From Cytophagaceae bacterium SCN 52-12 (GTDB lineage Bacteria; Bacteroidota; Bacteroidia; Cytophagales; Spirosomataceae), in the NCBI GenBank assembly GCA_001724175.1, contig MEDT01000090.1, forward strand, positions 1 to 32,287: a DNA stretch of 32,287 nucleotides, in the 5' to 3' direction. Below the pieces are notes generated by a model. The model saw only the letters and a program-made list of their open reading frames with translations. It was not told the DNA's origin and did not search any database. Positions 1 through 9,178 of this stretch are shown here, piece after piece (the stretch's first letter is position 1; every line of letters begins with the position of its first letter). The position numbers were made by a program, and so were the translations under genes.

Positions 1-1
1 C

Positions 2-1642
2 GCCACCGATATCAACACCTATATCTCCAATACGGCAAGTTCTTCGGTACAGTACAATAAAACCTTCGGCTCTTTCGCCCGCGCCGGGGCCAGCTTACGC
101 GTCAACCAGAATTTCGGGGAAATAGACCCTACCACCCAGATCAGGAAAAACGGTACTACCAATGTCGCTACCGATTTCAACTTCGGTATCAACCAGTTCT
201 CCCCGTTTACGATCGGCGGGCAGGCCCGGGGCAGATGGTATGAAAGCTTTCGCCTGGGAATGGATTTCAGCGGTAACTACGGGGTCAGCAATACCCTTTC
301 CGCTATCGACACCTCCTATGCTATCCTCGAGTTTATTGTCGACAACCCCATCGATACCAACAGGCTTTCCCAGCAAGTGCTTCCCATAGGGGGCAACATA
401 CCCACTATACTTGAGAACGGCGTCTTCCAGGGGCGGTACTCCATTCCCATCTCGCTGCCCAATATGAAACTGATGAAGCATATCAACGTAACGCCCAGCG
501 TGTCGTTCCAGGGAGAGTTATTCAACCGGTCATACTCCTATACCTACATGGGCGACAACCGGATCAGGATAGATACGACGAAGGCTGTTTTTACTCAATA
601 TTCCTATGCATTCGGGGCAGGGATGAACACCCGCTTCTATGGCTTGTTCCACGTCAGGAAGGGCAGGCTCGAAACGATCAGGCATACCGTAATTCCCAGC
701 GCTTCCTTCAGCTATACTCCCGATTTTTCGAGGAACCGCAACTTCTACCAGGAAGTACAGATCAACGAGAAGGGAGAGACCAGGACTTATTCCCGCTATA
801 AAAATCTGGTGACGGGCGGAAACGGGAAGGCTTCGGGGATGGTCACTTTCGGGCTGAACAACCAGCTGGAAATGAAGGTCCGCTCTAAAAATGACACCGC
901 TGCCAGCCAGTTCGAGAAAATCTCATTGCTCGACAACCTGAGCATCGGGGGTAACTACAATCTCCTTGCCGATTCGCTCAACCTGTCGAATATAGCCGTA
1001 AATGCCAACACACGCCTGGGCAAAAGCCTGAACATGAACTTCAATATGAACTTCGACCCTTATATCTACGTCCCCTACCCAAATCAAAAAACGGGAAAGA
1101 AGGTCAATAAATTTGCCATTGCCAACGGGCAGGGGTTGGCCAAGCTTCAGAGTATGAACATTACGCTGGGAACCAGCTTTAACCCGGCCTCGCGGAAAAC
1201 CAATACCGCGCAGAACAGGCAAGCCACCGGCGCGTCGGAAGAGCAGCTTGAATTCATAGATCAGAACCCGGACCTGTACGTCGATTTCAACATCCCCTGG
1301 AACATCAACATCAACTACAATTTCGGCTGGAGCAAAACCGGCCTCGACGCTTCCCGTACCATCCAGGCGCTGAACTTCAACGGCGACCTCAGCCTCACGC
1401 CCAAATGGAAGATCACGGTCTCCTCAGGCTTCGACTTTGCCGCCCTCAGCCCGACCATCACGCAGGTAAGCCTTTACAGGGATCTCCACTGCTGGGATAT
1501 GAGCCTCAGCTGGACTCCCTATGCCGGAAGCTCGGTAAGGGCCAGCAACTACAACTTCACCCTGAAGGTAAAGTCTTCTATCCTGCAGGATCTGAAGCTC
1601 ACCAGGAGGCGCTCATTCTACGATACCGGCGGATTTTATTAG
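2..1642 (+). CDS. lptD: LptD-like LPS assembly outer-membrane protein (C-terminal part)
   Basis: The frame is open from base 2 and runs for 546 residues to the stop, so the N-terminus lies outside the window. The product is rich in short amphipathic beta-strand patterns, as in a large outer-membrane barrel. It carries blocks I recognise from Bacteroidota LptD/OstA-like proteins: the YSIPISLPNMKLMKHINVTP region, an 'IRHTVIPSASFSYTPDFS' block, and a C-terminal 'LKLTRRRSFYDTGGF' ending in aromatic Tyr. LptD inserts lipopolysaccharide into the outer leaflet of the outer membrane. The family is normally about 800-950 residues, so roughly the last 60% is present. The family call rests on recalled motifs; another large outer-membrane barrel is possible but less likely. 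Confidence 0.8.
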   Translation, partial: ATDINTYISNTASSSVQYNKTFGSFARAGASLRVNQNFGEIDPTTQIRKNGTTNVATDFNFGINQFSPFTIGGQARGRWYESFRLGMDFSGNYGVSNTLSAIDTSYAILEFIVDNPIDTNRLSQQVLPIGGNIPTILENGVFQGRYSIPISLPNMKLMKHINVTPSVSFQGELFNRSYSYTYMGDNRIRIDTTKAVFTQYSYAFGAGMNTRFYGLFHVRKGRLETIRHTVIPSASFSYTPDFSRNRNFYQEVQINEKGETRTYSRYKNLVTGGNGKASGMVTFGLNNQLEMKVRSKNDTAASQFEKISLLDNLSIGGNYNLLADSLNLSNIAVNANTRLGKSLNMNFNMNFDPYIYVPYPNQKTGKKVNKFAIANGQGLAKLQSMNITLGTSFNPASRKTNTAQNRQATGASEEQLEFIDQNPDLYVDFNIPWNININYNFGWSKTGLDASRTIQALNFNGDLSLTPKWKITVSSGFDFAALSPTITQVSLYRDLHCWDMSLSWTPYAGSSVRASNYNFTLKVKSSILQDLKLTRRRSFYDTGGFY

Positions 1643-1669
1643 CAGAAAAATCATTGCTGAGAAATTCCG

Positions 1670-1677
1670 TAACTTTG
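1670..1677 (+). promoter_or_regulatory. Possible -7 promoter element for the epimerase gene
   Basis: TAACTTTG matches the Bacteroidota -7 consensus TAnnTTTG exactly and lies 43 bases upstream of the TTG start at 1721. The nearest TTG upstream is only 13 bases away, shorter than the usual spacing, so the -33 element is poor. Confidence 0.35.
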
Positions 1678-1720
1678 TCGGCGGAAAAACTCCGGCTAAA
1701 AATTTTAAAAGATCAGCGGC

Positions 1721-2719
1721 TTGAAAATTCTGGTAACGGGTGCAACCGGTCTCCTGGGCAGTACGATTACAAAACAGCTTCTTTTACAGGGCCATTCGGT
1801 ATCTGTGCTCTGCAGGCCGTCATCCGACAGGCGGCTGCTGGAAGGCGCCGGACATGAGCTGACCTGGATAGAAGGCGACATTATGGACATTACCGGGCTG
1901 GAAAAAGCGTTTGCGACGGTCGATATGGTAGTCCATGCTGCTGCTATGGTTTCCTTTATACCCCGGCAAAAGAAGCTTATGCACAAAGTCAACGTGGAGG
2001 GAACCGCCAACGTCGTTAACGCATGCCTGTACAGCAGCGTTAAAAAGCTGTGCCATATCAGCAGCGTAGCGGCCCTTGGCCGGCCGGAAGTACGTCAGAA
2101 AGGCTCACGGGAGCCGGTCGAAATAAACGAAGGGCAGCGTTGGACCGACAGCTCGTCGAACTCCAACTACGCCATAACCAAATACCACGCCGAACTGGAA
2201 GTCTGGCGGGGGATAGCGGAGGGGCTCAACGCGGTCATCCTGAACCCGTCAGTGATCCTGGGAGAGGGTGACTGGCATAAAAGCAGTACCCGGCTCTTTA
2301 AATATATTCATGATGAGAAGCCTTTCTATACCGACGGGCTGCTCAACTATGTGGACGTAGCCGACGTAAGCGAAGCGGCCTGCCGGCTCCTTTTTTCGGA
2401 TATATCCGGCGAAAGGTTTATTGTGAACGGGGGGACGATCCCTTATCAGAAATTTTTCTCCGATACTGCGTCCGCATTCGGAAAAAAGGCGCCGCGCTGG
2501 AAGGTAAGTCCCGTCCTGGCGGAGCTGGTATGGCGTTTCGAAGCATTGAGAACGTTCATAACAGGCAGCGCTCCGCTCCTGACCAGGGAAACGGCGCGCG
2601 CGGCCCAGCACCATTACCGGTTCAACGGGCAAAAGCTGTCGTCCGCAACCGGGATTGTTTACCGTAGCCTGGAAGATACCCTGGGCAGGATCGCCAAAAG
2701 TTTAAAGAGGGCAGTTTGA
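1721..2719 (+). CDS. NAD-dependent epimerase/dehydratase (extended SDR)
   Basis: A 332-residue extended short-chain dehydrogenase/reductase. The N-terminus KILVTGATGLLGS carries the GxxGxxG dinucleotide-binding turn, Asp at 'EGDIMD' follows the Rossmann fold, 'VVHAAAMVSF' is the NNAG-like strand, and 'SNYAITKYHAE' supplies the catalytic YxxxK pair with a preceding Ser-rich strand (HISSVA). Such enzymes act on nucleotide sugars, dihydroflavonol-like ketones or 3-beta-hydroxysteroids; the substrate cannot be read from the sequence. The start codon is TTG at 1721, directly before the KILVTG strand, and no in-frame ATG lies closer to it. A TAACTTTG element 43 bases upstream suggests its own promoter. 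The next gene's -33 element overlaps its stop codon. Confidence 0.85.
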   Translation: MKILVTGATGLLGSTITKQLLLQGHSVSVLCRPSSDRRLLEGAGHELTWIEGDIMDITGLEKAFATVDMVVHAAAMVSFIPRQKKLMHKVNVEGTANVVNACLYSSVKKLCHISSVAALGRPEVRQKGSREPVEINEGQRWTDSSSNSNYAITKYHAELEVWRGIAEGLNAVILNPSVILGEGDWHKSSTRLFKYIHDEKPFYTDGLLNYVDVADVSEAACRLLFSDISGERFIVNGGTIPYQKFFSDTASAFGKKAPRWKVSPVLAELVWRFEALRTFITGSAPLLTRETARAAQHHYRFNGQKLSSATGIVYRSLEDTLGRIAKSLKRAV

Positions 2720-2745
2720 TTTTATTACAAAACTGCCTAACTTTC
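2715..2745 (+). promoter_or_regulatory. Promoter of the TPR gene (TTTG-N19-TAACTTTC)
   Basis: TTTG at 2715-2718, a spacer of exactly 19 bases, then TAACTTTC at 2738-2745. This matches the Bacteroidota consensus TTTG-N19-TAnnTTTG at all but the last base. The -33 element overlaps the stop codon of the epimerase gene. The predicted start of transcription is about 45 bases before the ATG at 2797. Confidence 0.6.
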
Positions 2746-2796
2746 TAAGGCCTCAGACAGCTAATTAAAGGGCATAACCTGTAAATCTTTTACCCG

Positions 2797-4200
2797 ATGA
2801 GTCAGGAATTTGACGAACGTAAAGATTTTTTGAAAGAAACTTTTCGCCGTTTTGAGCGGATGATGCAGACCGACGAAAAATCTTTCTTCGAGCTGGATAT
2901 ATATGAAAGAGCGCTGGAGCTTTACCTCGAAAAGGAGGATCTCGCCAGGGCGCTGAAAGTATGCAACATAGGTTTGGAGGAATACCCCTATTCTCTCGAG
3001 CTGATGCTGGGAAAGGCAAATCTCCTGGCCGAAAGAAGTGATTTTGACGCAGCCCTTGAAATACTGGAGCGCGCCGCGCTGTTCCATCCCGGCGATCCGG
3101 ATACGCTGTTCACCCAGGCCTCCGTCTTTAACCTGATGGGGGAATACGAATCGGCGATCTCTCTTTTCAAAGACCTGCTTCACAGCCCGATCGACAGGGA
3201 TGAAATATACTACCAGATAGGCCAGGCTTACCAGAACTGGGAAAAGTACGAGGAAGCGATTGCCTATTACAAGCGCTCCATCGCCATTAATCTCAACAAT
3301 GAGCCGGCCCTCTACGAGCTGGCCCATTGCCTGGACATTGTAGGTAGGCTGGAAACGCACCTTGACTACTACCAGGAGCTGGTCAACCGCGACCCGTTCT
3401 CCTATCTGGCCTGGTACAACCTGGGGATCGCCTTCAGCAAGCTGGAAAAATATGAAGACGCTGTAAACGCCTATGAATATGCGACGCTGATCAAAGAGGA
3501 CTTCGCTTCCGCATACTTCAACCTGGGGAATTCGTATATGAACATGCAGGCTTTCGAGCTGGCCATCCCCAATTATATGAAAGTGGTCGCGGAAGAGGGC
3601 CCCCAGCCGGAAACCTATTGCTGTATAGGCACCTGCTACGAAAAGCTCGGGAAGCTCGACAAAGCCATTGAATATTACCAGAAAGCCGTGAAGCTCGATG
3701 AGCAGTGGGATGACGGCTGGTTCGGGCTCGGGATCTGTATGGGCGAACTGGAAAGATGGTATGAAGCCGTAGGCTTTATCAGGAAAGCCATAAAAGTTTC
3801 GGAGCTGAATCCCGATTACTGGCTGGCCCTGGCCGAAATGGAATTCAAGCTGGGCAATATGGCTTCATCCCTGGAAGCTTTCGAGAAATCCGTCGAAATA
3901 GAACCTTCCAATCCTGATGTATGGCTTAAATGGTCGTATGCGCATTTCGAGCAGGGGAACCACGGCAGGGCGCTGGAGCTCATCCAGGCCGCTATCGACG
4001 ACATGCCCGACGAAGCCGATCTCTACTACCGCGCAGCAGCCTATCTTATCCAGACGGGCGAGTACCGCGAAGCCCTGCTCCACCTGGAGATAGCGCTCAC
4101 GCTCGACTACGACGCTCATATCCAGCTCTATGAATTTTTCCCGGACCTGGAAAAACAGAAAGCCCTTTTCAGGATCATAGAGCAGTATAAGACGAAGTAA
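2797..4200 (+). CDS. Tetratricopeptide-repeat protein
   Basis: A 467-residue protein made almost entirely of TPR helices, with no signal peptide or membrane segment, so probably cytoplasmic. Repeats are visible from about residue 50 to the end, with typical Trp/Leu/Gly/Tyr/Ala/Pro spacing (for example 'AWYNLGIAFSKLEKYEDAVNAYEYA', shown here only to mark one unit in part: NLGIAFSKLEKYEDAV). TPR arrays are scaffolds for protein partners; the partner is not evident. The ATG at 2797 (MSQEFDERKDF) follows a good promoter at 2715-2745. The gene is convergent with uridine kinase, 16 bases away, without an obvious hairpin between them. Confidence 0.9.
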   Translation: MSQEFDERKDFLKETFRRFERMMQTDEKSFFELDIYERALELYLEKEDLARALKVCNIGLEEYPYSLELMLGKANLLAERSDFDAALEILERAALFHPGDPDTLFTQASVFNLMGEYESAISLFKDLLHSPIDRDEIYYQIGQAYQNWEKYEEAIAYYKRSIAINLNNEPALYELAHCLDIVGRLETHLDYYQELVNRDPFSYLAWYNLGIAFSKLEKYEDAVNAYEYATLIKEDFASAYFNLGNSYMNMQAFELAIPNYMKVVAEEGPQPETYCCIGTCYEKLGKLDKAIEYYQKAVKLDEQWDDGWFGLGICMGELERWYEAVGFIRKAIKVSELNPDYWLALAEMEFKLGNMASSLEAFEKSVEIEPSNPDVWLKWSYAHFEQGNHGRALELIQAAIDDMPDEADLYYRAAAYLIQTGEYREALLHLEIALTLDYDAHIQLYEFFPDLEKQKALFRIIEQYKTK

Positions 4201-4216
4201 GGGATGTTTCCTCCCG

Positions 4217-4852
4217 TCACCTTGCGGCGACCGCGATCTTTTTCTTCAGATAAGTAAGGATCACCTCGAGCGCCACATCAAAATTGGTATTGTTATTGAC
4301 CACGATATCGGCCGCAGAACGCTGGGGCTTAATATAGGCCTCGTAGGTCGGTGCGACGTGGTTTTCCCACCGGTAGAGCACATCGGCAAGGTCGTATCCC
4401 CGCTCGTCATTGTCCCGCCTGATCCTTCGCTTTATTTTAAGATGCTCTTTCGCGTCCACGAAAATCTTCAGGTCTATCTGGTGCGCCACATCGGGATAGT
4501 AGTAGATGAATAAGCCCTCGACCACTATGACAGGCCTGGGCGACAGCCTGACCAGCTTCGGAACTACCCCGGGATTGTTGAACGTGTATTCCCGCAGCTC
4601 TACCGGCTCGCCGCGCTTCAATGCGGCAATGTGGGCGGCAAAACGGGCATGATCGATCGTTTCCGGGAGATCAAAATTTTCGATCCCGTTGCTGTCTTTC
4701 GGGATCTCGCTGATCGGCCGGTAATAGTCATCCTGCGAAATCCGGCAAACCCCTTCCTCCGGCAGTTCCTCAATGAGCTTATTCATCAGAAAGGTCTTAC
4801 CGGATGCGCTTCCACCGGTAATCCCTACCACAAAGTGCTTATTTTCAACCAT
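4217..4852 (-). CDS. udk: Uridine kinase
   Basis: A 211-residue P-loop kinase. The Walker A motif GGSASGKT is at residues 13-20, followed by 'ISQDDYYRP', the Asp/Tyr motif of uridine kinases, 'NFDLPETIDH' and 'VVEGLFIYY', all in the order expected for the uridine/cytidine kinase family. The enzyme phosphorylates uridine and cytidine to UMP and CMP in pyrimidine salvage. Length is normal for the bacterial family. The start lies 5 bases after the stop of the large DUF1553 gene, so it is probably translated from the same transcript, although the two functions have no obvious link. The Bacteroidota group also has phosphoribulokinase-like relatives, hence slight doubt about the substrate. Confidence 0.88.
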   Translation of the reverse strand: MVENKHFVVGITGGSASGKTFLMNKLIEELPEEGVCRISQDDYYRPISEIPKDSNGIENFDLPETIDHARFAAHIAALKRGEPVELREYTFNNPGVVPKLVRLSPRPVIVVEGLFIYYYPDVAHQIDLKIFVDAKEHLKIKRRIRRDNDERGYDLADVLYRWENHVAPTYEAYIKPQRSAADIVVNNNTNFDVALEVILTYLKKKIAVAAR

Positions 4853-4857
4853 CTAAC

Positions 4858-7800
4858 CTATCGCTTGATAAGCACTTCATCAAAATTCATAACCGTACCC
4901 GCTACTACGGTATAGGCGGCCAGGCGACCGGGCTCCAGCTTCGGATTGCAGGGAGATTCTCCTACAGATAGCAGCTGCTTTGCCTTTAACGGCTTACTCC
5001 TGAATTCTGCCTCTTCATTGCTGTATAGCTCCGAAAGGATTTTCAGCTCAGCAGGAGCAGGATCGCGACCCGCCAGGCTTTTGAAAAAATAACCGAGAAT
5101 GGCGTCGGTATTCCCCCCGAGCTTTTCATCTTCCATCGCTCTCTGCGCCAAAACTCTAGAAGCTTCTACAAACTGGGGATCATTGAGCGTTACCAGCGCC
5201 TGCAGCGGCGTGCTCGTCTTCTGCCGCTTGACACTGCAAAAATGACGCTCCGCCGCATCGAAGTTCAACATCATCGGAGGCGGGGCGCTGCGTTTCCAAT
5301 AGGTATACATGCTCCTCCTGTAGAGGCTGTCGCCGGTGCTGCGTACATATTTAACAGCGTTCCTGGTCGCCAGCGCCTCCCAGATCCCGTCGGGCTGGTA
5401 TGGGTAAACACCCGGTCCGCCGATCGCCCTGACCAGCAGGCCGCCTGAGACGAGCGCGTTGTCCCTGACCTGCTCCGCACTTACCCTGACCGCCTGGCTG
5501 CGGCTGTACAGTCTATTGTCAGGATCTGCTTTGCCGGCCTCGGGCGATACAACCGAAGACTGGCGGTAAGTAGCCGACATGACCATCAGCTTGTGCAGCT
5601 CCTTTACGTTCCAGCCTGAACTCCTGAACCGCGCCGAAAGCCAGTCCAGCAGCTCGGGATGAGTGGGCAGCTCGCCCTGGTTGCCGAAGTCCTCCGTCGT
5701 CTTGACGAGGCCCCTGCCGAATATTTCCTGCCAGAAACGGTTCACAGTAACCCGTACAAAAAGAGGATGGTCGGGGTGCAGGAGCCACCTGGCCAGGCCG
5801 AGCCTGTTTTTCGGATATTCCGCCGGTATTTTAAAGAACTGCCCGGGCGTATCGGCGCTGACTTCATAATCGGGTGCATCGTATACCCCTCTTTTCAGAA
5901 GATAGGTCTTCCTGGGATACTTGCGCTCCTTCATTACCATGACATCGAGCTGGTCGTCAAGAATGTTTGTTTCTTCCTCTACGGCAGCACGAAATGCTTT
6001 TAAGGCAGCCCTGTATCCTTCATCATAGTTTTCAAGGAAATACTGGTGAAGCCACTCCAGCGCCTGGTCATCTCTCTTGTCTGCCAGCGCAACCTCCATT
6101 TCATTTTTACCGGTAAAAAGCCCTTTGACTTCCAGCGCATTAAGGCTGCGGGAATAAATCCTCAGCTCGTCAACTTCAAAATCCTTGGTATACTGGTCCG
6201 CCAGCCTGCCGATCAGCATGTCGCTGAACCCCCAGTTGGAATGCTTCTTGCCATGCAGCAGGCTCTGGGTCAGATGGTCGTTCATCACAATGACCGGCAT
6301 CGGCCTGCCGTTGAGGTACATTTTTGCTCCCCTGGCACGGCTGAGCCCGTCGTAGGAAACAGCGAGATGAACCCATTCACCAAGCGGCACCTTCTCTTTG
6401 GAGATCAGCTCGATCGAATTTTCAGGCCATACGTTGCTCAGGGTAAAGCGGAAAGTCCCGTCCGCTTCCCTGAAAATATTCCAGCCGCGATAGCCGTTGA
6501 AAACGCCGTTCGACTTATGGATCAGGGATCCTACGGTACCTTCATCATGCAGCTTCAGCCAAACGCTGACGGTAAACGGCTCGTGCCGTTCGTACCAGCC
6601 CACGGGCTTCGGAAAACGAATTGCATTTTCACCGAAAATGTACCTGGATTTACCGGATTTCCCTTCTTTTATAGCGGCAACCGACAGGCTGTCGTCACCC
6701 TCCACGCGGGCCGTATCCTTCAAAACAGCTGAATTGACAAGCTTCCTGGGTGTCGTATCATCGAATTTGTAATACCCGGCCAACCCCTCGGAAAAAGAGA
6801 CCAGCGAGTCTTTTTGCTGCGGTAACGTCCTCAGCCATTTCTCAAAATCAGGCCTGGAAGTCTTTTTTATTTCACTTCTCTTCTTTTGCGCGCTCAGCTT
6901 TACCTGGGTCAGCTCCCTCAGGCGCTTTTCCGCATCAGGCGTGGGAAGGACGATGGTAGGGCTGGCCTCGCCGTTATAGGGGATCTGCCCGTTTTCGTTG
7001 TTATTATTGAAAAAGGCATACAGGGAAAAATAGTCTTTCTGGCTTACCGGGTCATATTTGTGGTCATGGCAGCGGGCGCATTCGGTAGTCAGCCCCAGGA
7101 AGACGGCGCCGAAAGTATTCACCCTGTCGGAAACATATTCATTCCTGTACTCTTCCGGCACGATCCCGCCCTCCTGGCTTTGCTGGTGATTCCGGTTGAA
7201 AGCAGTGGCCAGCATCATATCCGGCGAGGGATTGGGCAGCAGGTCGCCCGCAAGCTGCCAGGTAACGAACCGGTCAAAAGGCATGTTCTGGTTGAATGAC
7301 CTGATCACCCAGTCGCGGTAGGGCCACATCGTCCGCGGGCCGTCATCCTGGTACCCATGCGTATCGGCATACCTTGCCAGGTCGAGCCAGGGCACGGCGC
7401 GGTGCTCCCCGTAGTGGCTGGAGGCAAGCAGCTTGTCGACTACTTTTTCATAGGCTTCGGGACTTTTATCATTGACAAAGGCATCAACCTCTCCGGGAGT
7501 CGGCGCCAGGCCGGTCAGGTCCAGGTAAACCCTCCTGAGGAGCGTATGCTTTTCCGCTTCCGGCGCAGGCTTCAGGCCGGCTTTCTCCAGCCCTGAAAGC
7601 ACAAACCGGTCGATCTCATTTTGGACCCAGCCCTTGTCCTTTACTTCGGGAACGACCGGCTCTGTTACTTTTACAAAAGACCAGTGCGGCTTGTACCCGG
7701 CGCCCTGCTCTATCCACCTGATCAAAATCGCCTTTTCTTCCGTGGTAAGCTCCAGGTGCGACTCCGGTGTAGGCATGACCTTTTCAGGATCGGTGCTCAG

Positions 7801-8124
7801 TATCCGGCTTACAAGCTCGCTTTTATAGGTATTCCCGGGAACAATGGCCCTCAGGCCGCTTTCTTCATTTTTGGCCAGGGCCGATTCTTCCTCGTCGAGT
7901 CTCAGGCCCGCCTGGCGCTTGTTCTGATCCGGCCCGTGACAGGCGAAACAGCGATCCGATAAAATAGGCTTTACATGCAGCGTATAGTCCACTTTCTCAG
8001 GCACCACGGCCATTACTTCAGAGATATCCGAAGGCAGGTCGGCAGAACGCCTGCACCCGGGCGCCAGCAGGATCACCGCGCCAACAATGTAGATAGACCA
8101 GATTTTAGACATTAACTTTAACAT
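4858..8124 (-). CDS. PSCyt1/DUF1549/LamG/DUF1553 lipoprotein (planctomycete-type cytochrome)
   Basis: A 1088-residue predicted lipoprotein: a hydrophobic signal segment ends in the lipobox LAPGC with Cys24. Domains in order are a PSCyt1 haem domain with CFACH at 59-63, DUF1549 (PSCyt2, about 165-375) with a second CxxCH, CARCH, at 349-353, a LamG/concanavalin-like domain (about 450-650, 'GYYKFDD...FTVSVWLKL'), and DUF1553 (PSD1) from about 790 to the end. Such proteins are common in Planctomycetes and in Cytophagales, often beside a DUF1501 sulfatase-like gene and associated with polysaccharide use; their reaction is unknown. No DUF1501 partner is present here. Uridine kinase follows after 5 bases. 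The start at 8124 gives the signal peptide; Met5 is an alternative. Confidence 0.9.
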   Translation of the reverse strand: MLKLMSKIWSIYIVGAVILLAPGCRRSADLPSDISEVMAVVPEKVDYTLHVKPILSDRCFACHGPDQNKRQAGLRLDEEESALAKNEESGLRAIVPGNTYKSELVSRILSTDPEKVMPTPESHLELTTEEKAILIRWIEQGAGYKPHWSFVKVTEPVVPEVKDKGWVQNEIDRFVLSGLEKAGLKPAPEAEKHTLLRRVYLDLTGLAPTPGEVDAFVNDKSPEAYEKVVDKLLASSHYGEHRAVPWLDLARYADTHGYQDDGPRTMWPYRDWVIRSFNQNMPFDRFVTWQLAGDLLPNPSPDMMLATAFNRNHQQSQEGGIVPEEYRNEYVSDRVNTFGAVFLGLTTECARCHDHKYDPVSQKDYFSLYAFFNNNNENGQIPYNGEASPTIVLPTPDAEKRLRELTQVKLSAQKKRSEIKKTSRPDFEKWLRTLPQQKDSLVSFSEGLAGYYKFDDTTPRKLVNSAVLKDTARVEGDDSLSVAAIKEGKSGKSRYIFGENAIRFPKPVGWYERHEPFTVSVWLKLHDEGTVGSLIHKSNGVFNGYRGWNIFREADGTFRFTLSNVWPENSIELISKEKVPLGEWVHLAVSYDGLSRARGAKMYLNGRPMPVIVMNDHLTQSLLHGKKHSNWGFSDMLIGRLADQYTKDFEVDELRIYSRSLNALEVKGLFTGKNEMEVALADKRDDQALEWLHQYFLENYDEGYRAALKAFRAAVEEETNILDDQLDVMVMKERKYPRKTYLLKRGVYDAPDYEVSADTPGQFFKIPAEYPKNRLGLARWLLHPDHPLFVRVTVNRFWQEIFGRGLVKTTEDFGNQGELPTHPELLDWLSARFRSSGWNVKELHKLMVMSATYRQSSVVSPEAGKADPDNRLYSRSQAVRVSAEQVRDNALVSGGLLVRAIGGPGVYPYQPDGIWEALATRNAVKYVRSTGDSLYRRSMYTYWKRSAPPPMMLNFDAAERHFCSVKRQKTSTPLQALVTLNDPQFVEASRVLAQRAMEDEKLGGNTDAILGYFFKSLAGRDPAPAELKILSELYSNEEAEFRSKPLKAKQLLSVGESPCNPKLEPGRLAAYTVVAGTVMNFDEVLIKR

Positions 8125-8188
8125 ACTTATCCAAAAACTCCGGCAAAAAACACTACTTTAGCCGTCGCATAAAAATACGATAAAAGTT

Positions 8189-9151
8189 TTGTTCTATTTA
8201 TATTCCCGCTTTCTTTGCCGGCTTGCCATCAGGTTGTTTATCAGAAATATAAAGATAACGAACCTTTACCATACCTCCCCCGGCAAACCTCTCCTGCTCG
8301 CTTCCAACCATTCCGGCTCTTTCTTTGACGCCGTTGTGCTCGGGATCTACCTGTCGCAGCCTATCCATACCTTTACAAGGGCCGACGTATTCAGGAAACC
8401 GGCCGTTGCCAGGTGGCTGAGAAGAATCAATCTTATCCCGGCCTACAGGGGAACGGAAGGAGGCCGCGACCATCTCAGGAAAAACGAGGAATCGTTCAGG
8501 ATGGTGCGGGAAATGTTCAGGGATAACGAATGCATCGTTATTTTTTCAGAGGGGATCGCCGCCAACGAGTGGAGGCTGCGCCCCATCGCCAAGGGAACAG
8601 GGCGTCTGGCCTGGCAAACATGGTTTGGCGAAACCCCTCAGCAAAACATGGAAGTGATACCGACAGGGCTCACCTATGAGCACTATCACGGCGCCAATAA
8701 AGACGTGCTCGTCTGCTTTGGAGAACCTATTCGCCACGATACTATTCCTGAAAATCCGCTGGACCAGGAGAAATGGCTCAGGGCTTTCAACCTGCTGCTC
8801 GCGGAGAGAATGAAAGCCGCTATCCTCGAAACACCAGACGGCACGCCTGATCCTTCCGCTTTAAAGGAAATTGTACCTCAGAAAGAAGGCAATGCGCTGC
8901 TGAGATGGGCGGGAGCACTGGGAAGGGCGGTCAACCGTCCTATCTACAGGCTGTATAGTAAACCGATCTACGAAAAAACAAAGGGGACCGTGTTTTATGA
9001 CTCCGTTCTTTTCGGGGCCCTGATGTATACCTACCCCATCCTGGTCGGGCTGATTGCGCTTATGATAGGCAGCCTTACTTCGGCGTCATGGGGAATTCTC
9101 TTCTTCTTCGCAATGCCGGTGCTCGGGTGGCTGGGTAACCAGTACAGGTAA
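8189..9151 (+). CDS. PlsC-like lysophospholipid acyltransferase family protein
   Basis: A 320-residue protein with the hallmarks of the glycerolipid acyltransferase (LPLAT) superfamily. The catalytic block reads NHSGSFFDA, with five residues between His and Asp instead of the common four, a variant I recall from Bacteroidota homologues. A GTEGG stretch follows, then 'VIFSEGIAANEWRLRP' in the place of the FPEGTR substrate-binding motif. Two hydrophobic segments lie near the C-terminus (about 275-315), so it is probably a membrane enzyme that transfers an acyl chain in phospholipid synthesis or repair. The start is TTG at 8189; no nearer ATG would keep the N-terminal amphipathic segment. It is divergent from the DUF1553 gene, with a weak TACTTTAG -7-like site at 8154. 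Confidence 0.8.
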   Translation: MFYLYSRFLCRLAIRLFIRNIKITNLYHTSPGKPLLLASNHSGSFFDAVVLGIYLSQPIHTFTRADVFRKPAVARWLRRINLIPAYRGTEGGRDHLRKNEESFRMVREMFRDNECIVIFSEGIAANEWRLRPIAKGTGRLAWQTWFGETPQQNMEVIPTGLTYEHYHGANKDVLVCFGEPIRHDTIPENPLDQEKWLRAFNLLLAERMKAAILETPDGTPDPSALKEIVPQKEGNALLRWAGALGRAVNRPIYRLYSKPIYEKTKGTVFYDSVLFGALMYTYPILVGLIALMIGSLTSASWGILFFFAMPVLGWLGNQYR

Positions 9152-9156
9152 ATAAA

Positions 9157-9174
9157 CCGGGGTTTAAACCCCGG
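9157..9174. terminator. GC-rich 18-base palindrome between convergent genes
   Basis: CCGGGGTTTAAACCCCGG is a perfect palindrome placed between the stops of the acyltransferase (+) and the VOC gene (-). It could form a short hairpin serving both strands. No strong T-tract follows on either side, so termination is inferred from position. Confidence 0.45.
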
Positions 9175-9178
9175 CAGC

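Noticed and set aside
6046-6732. A 228-codon open frame on the + strand inside the DUF1553 gene
   Set aside because: The opposite strand encodes the LamG domain in a continuous gene. This frame has no start context or family signature.
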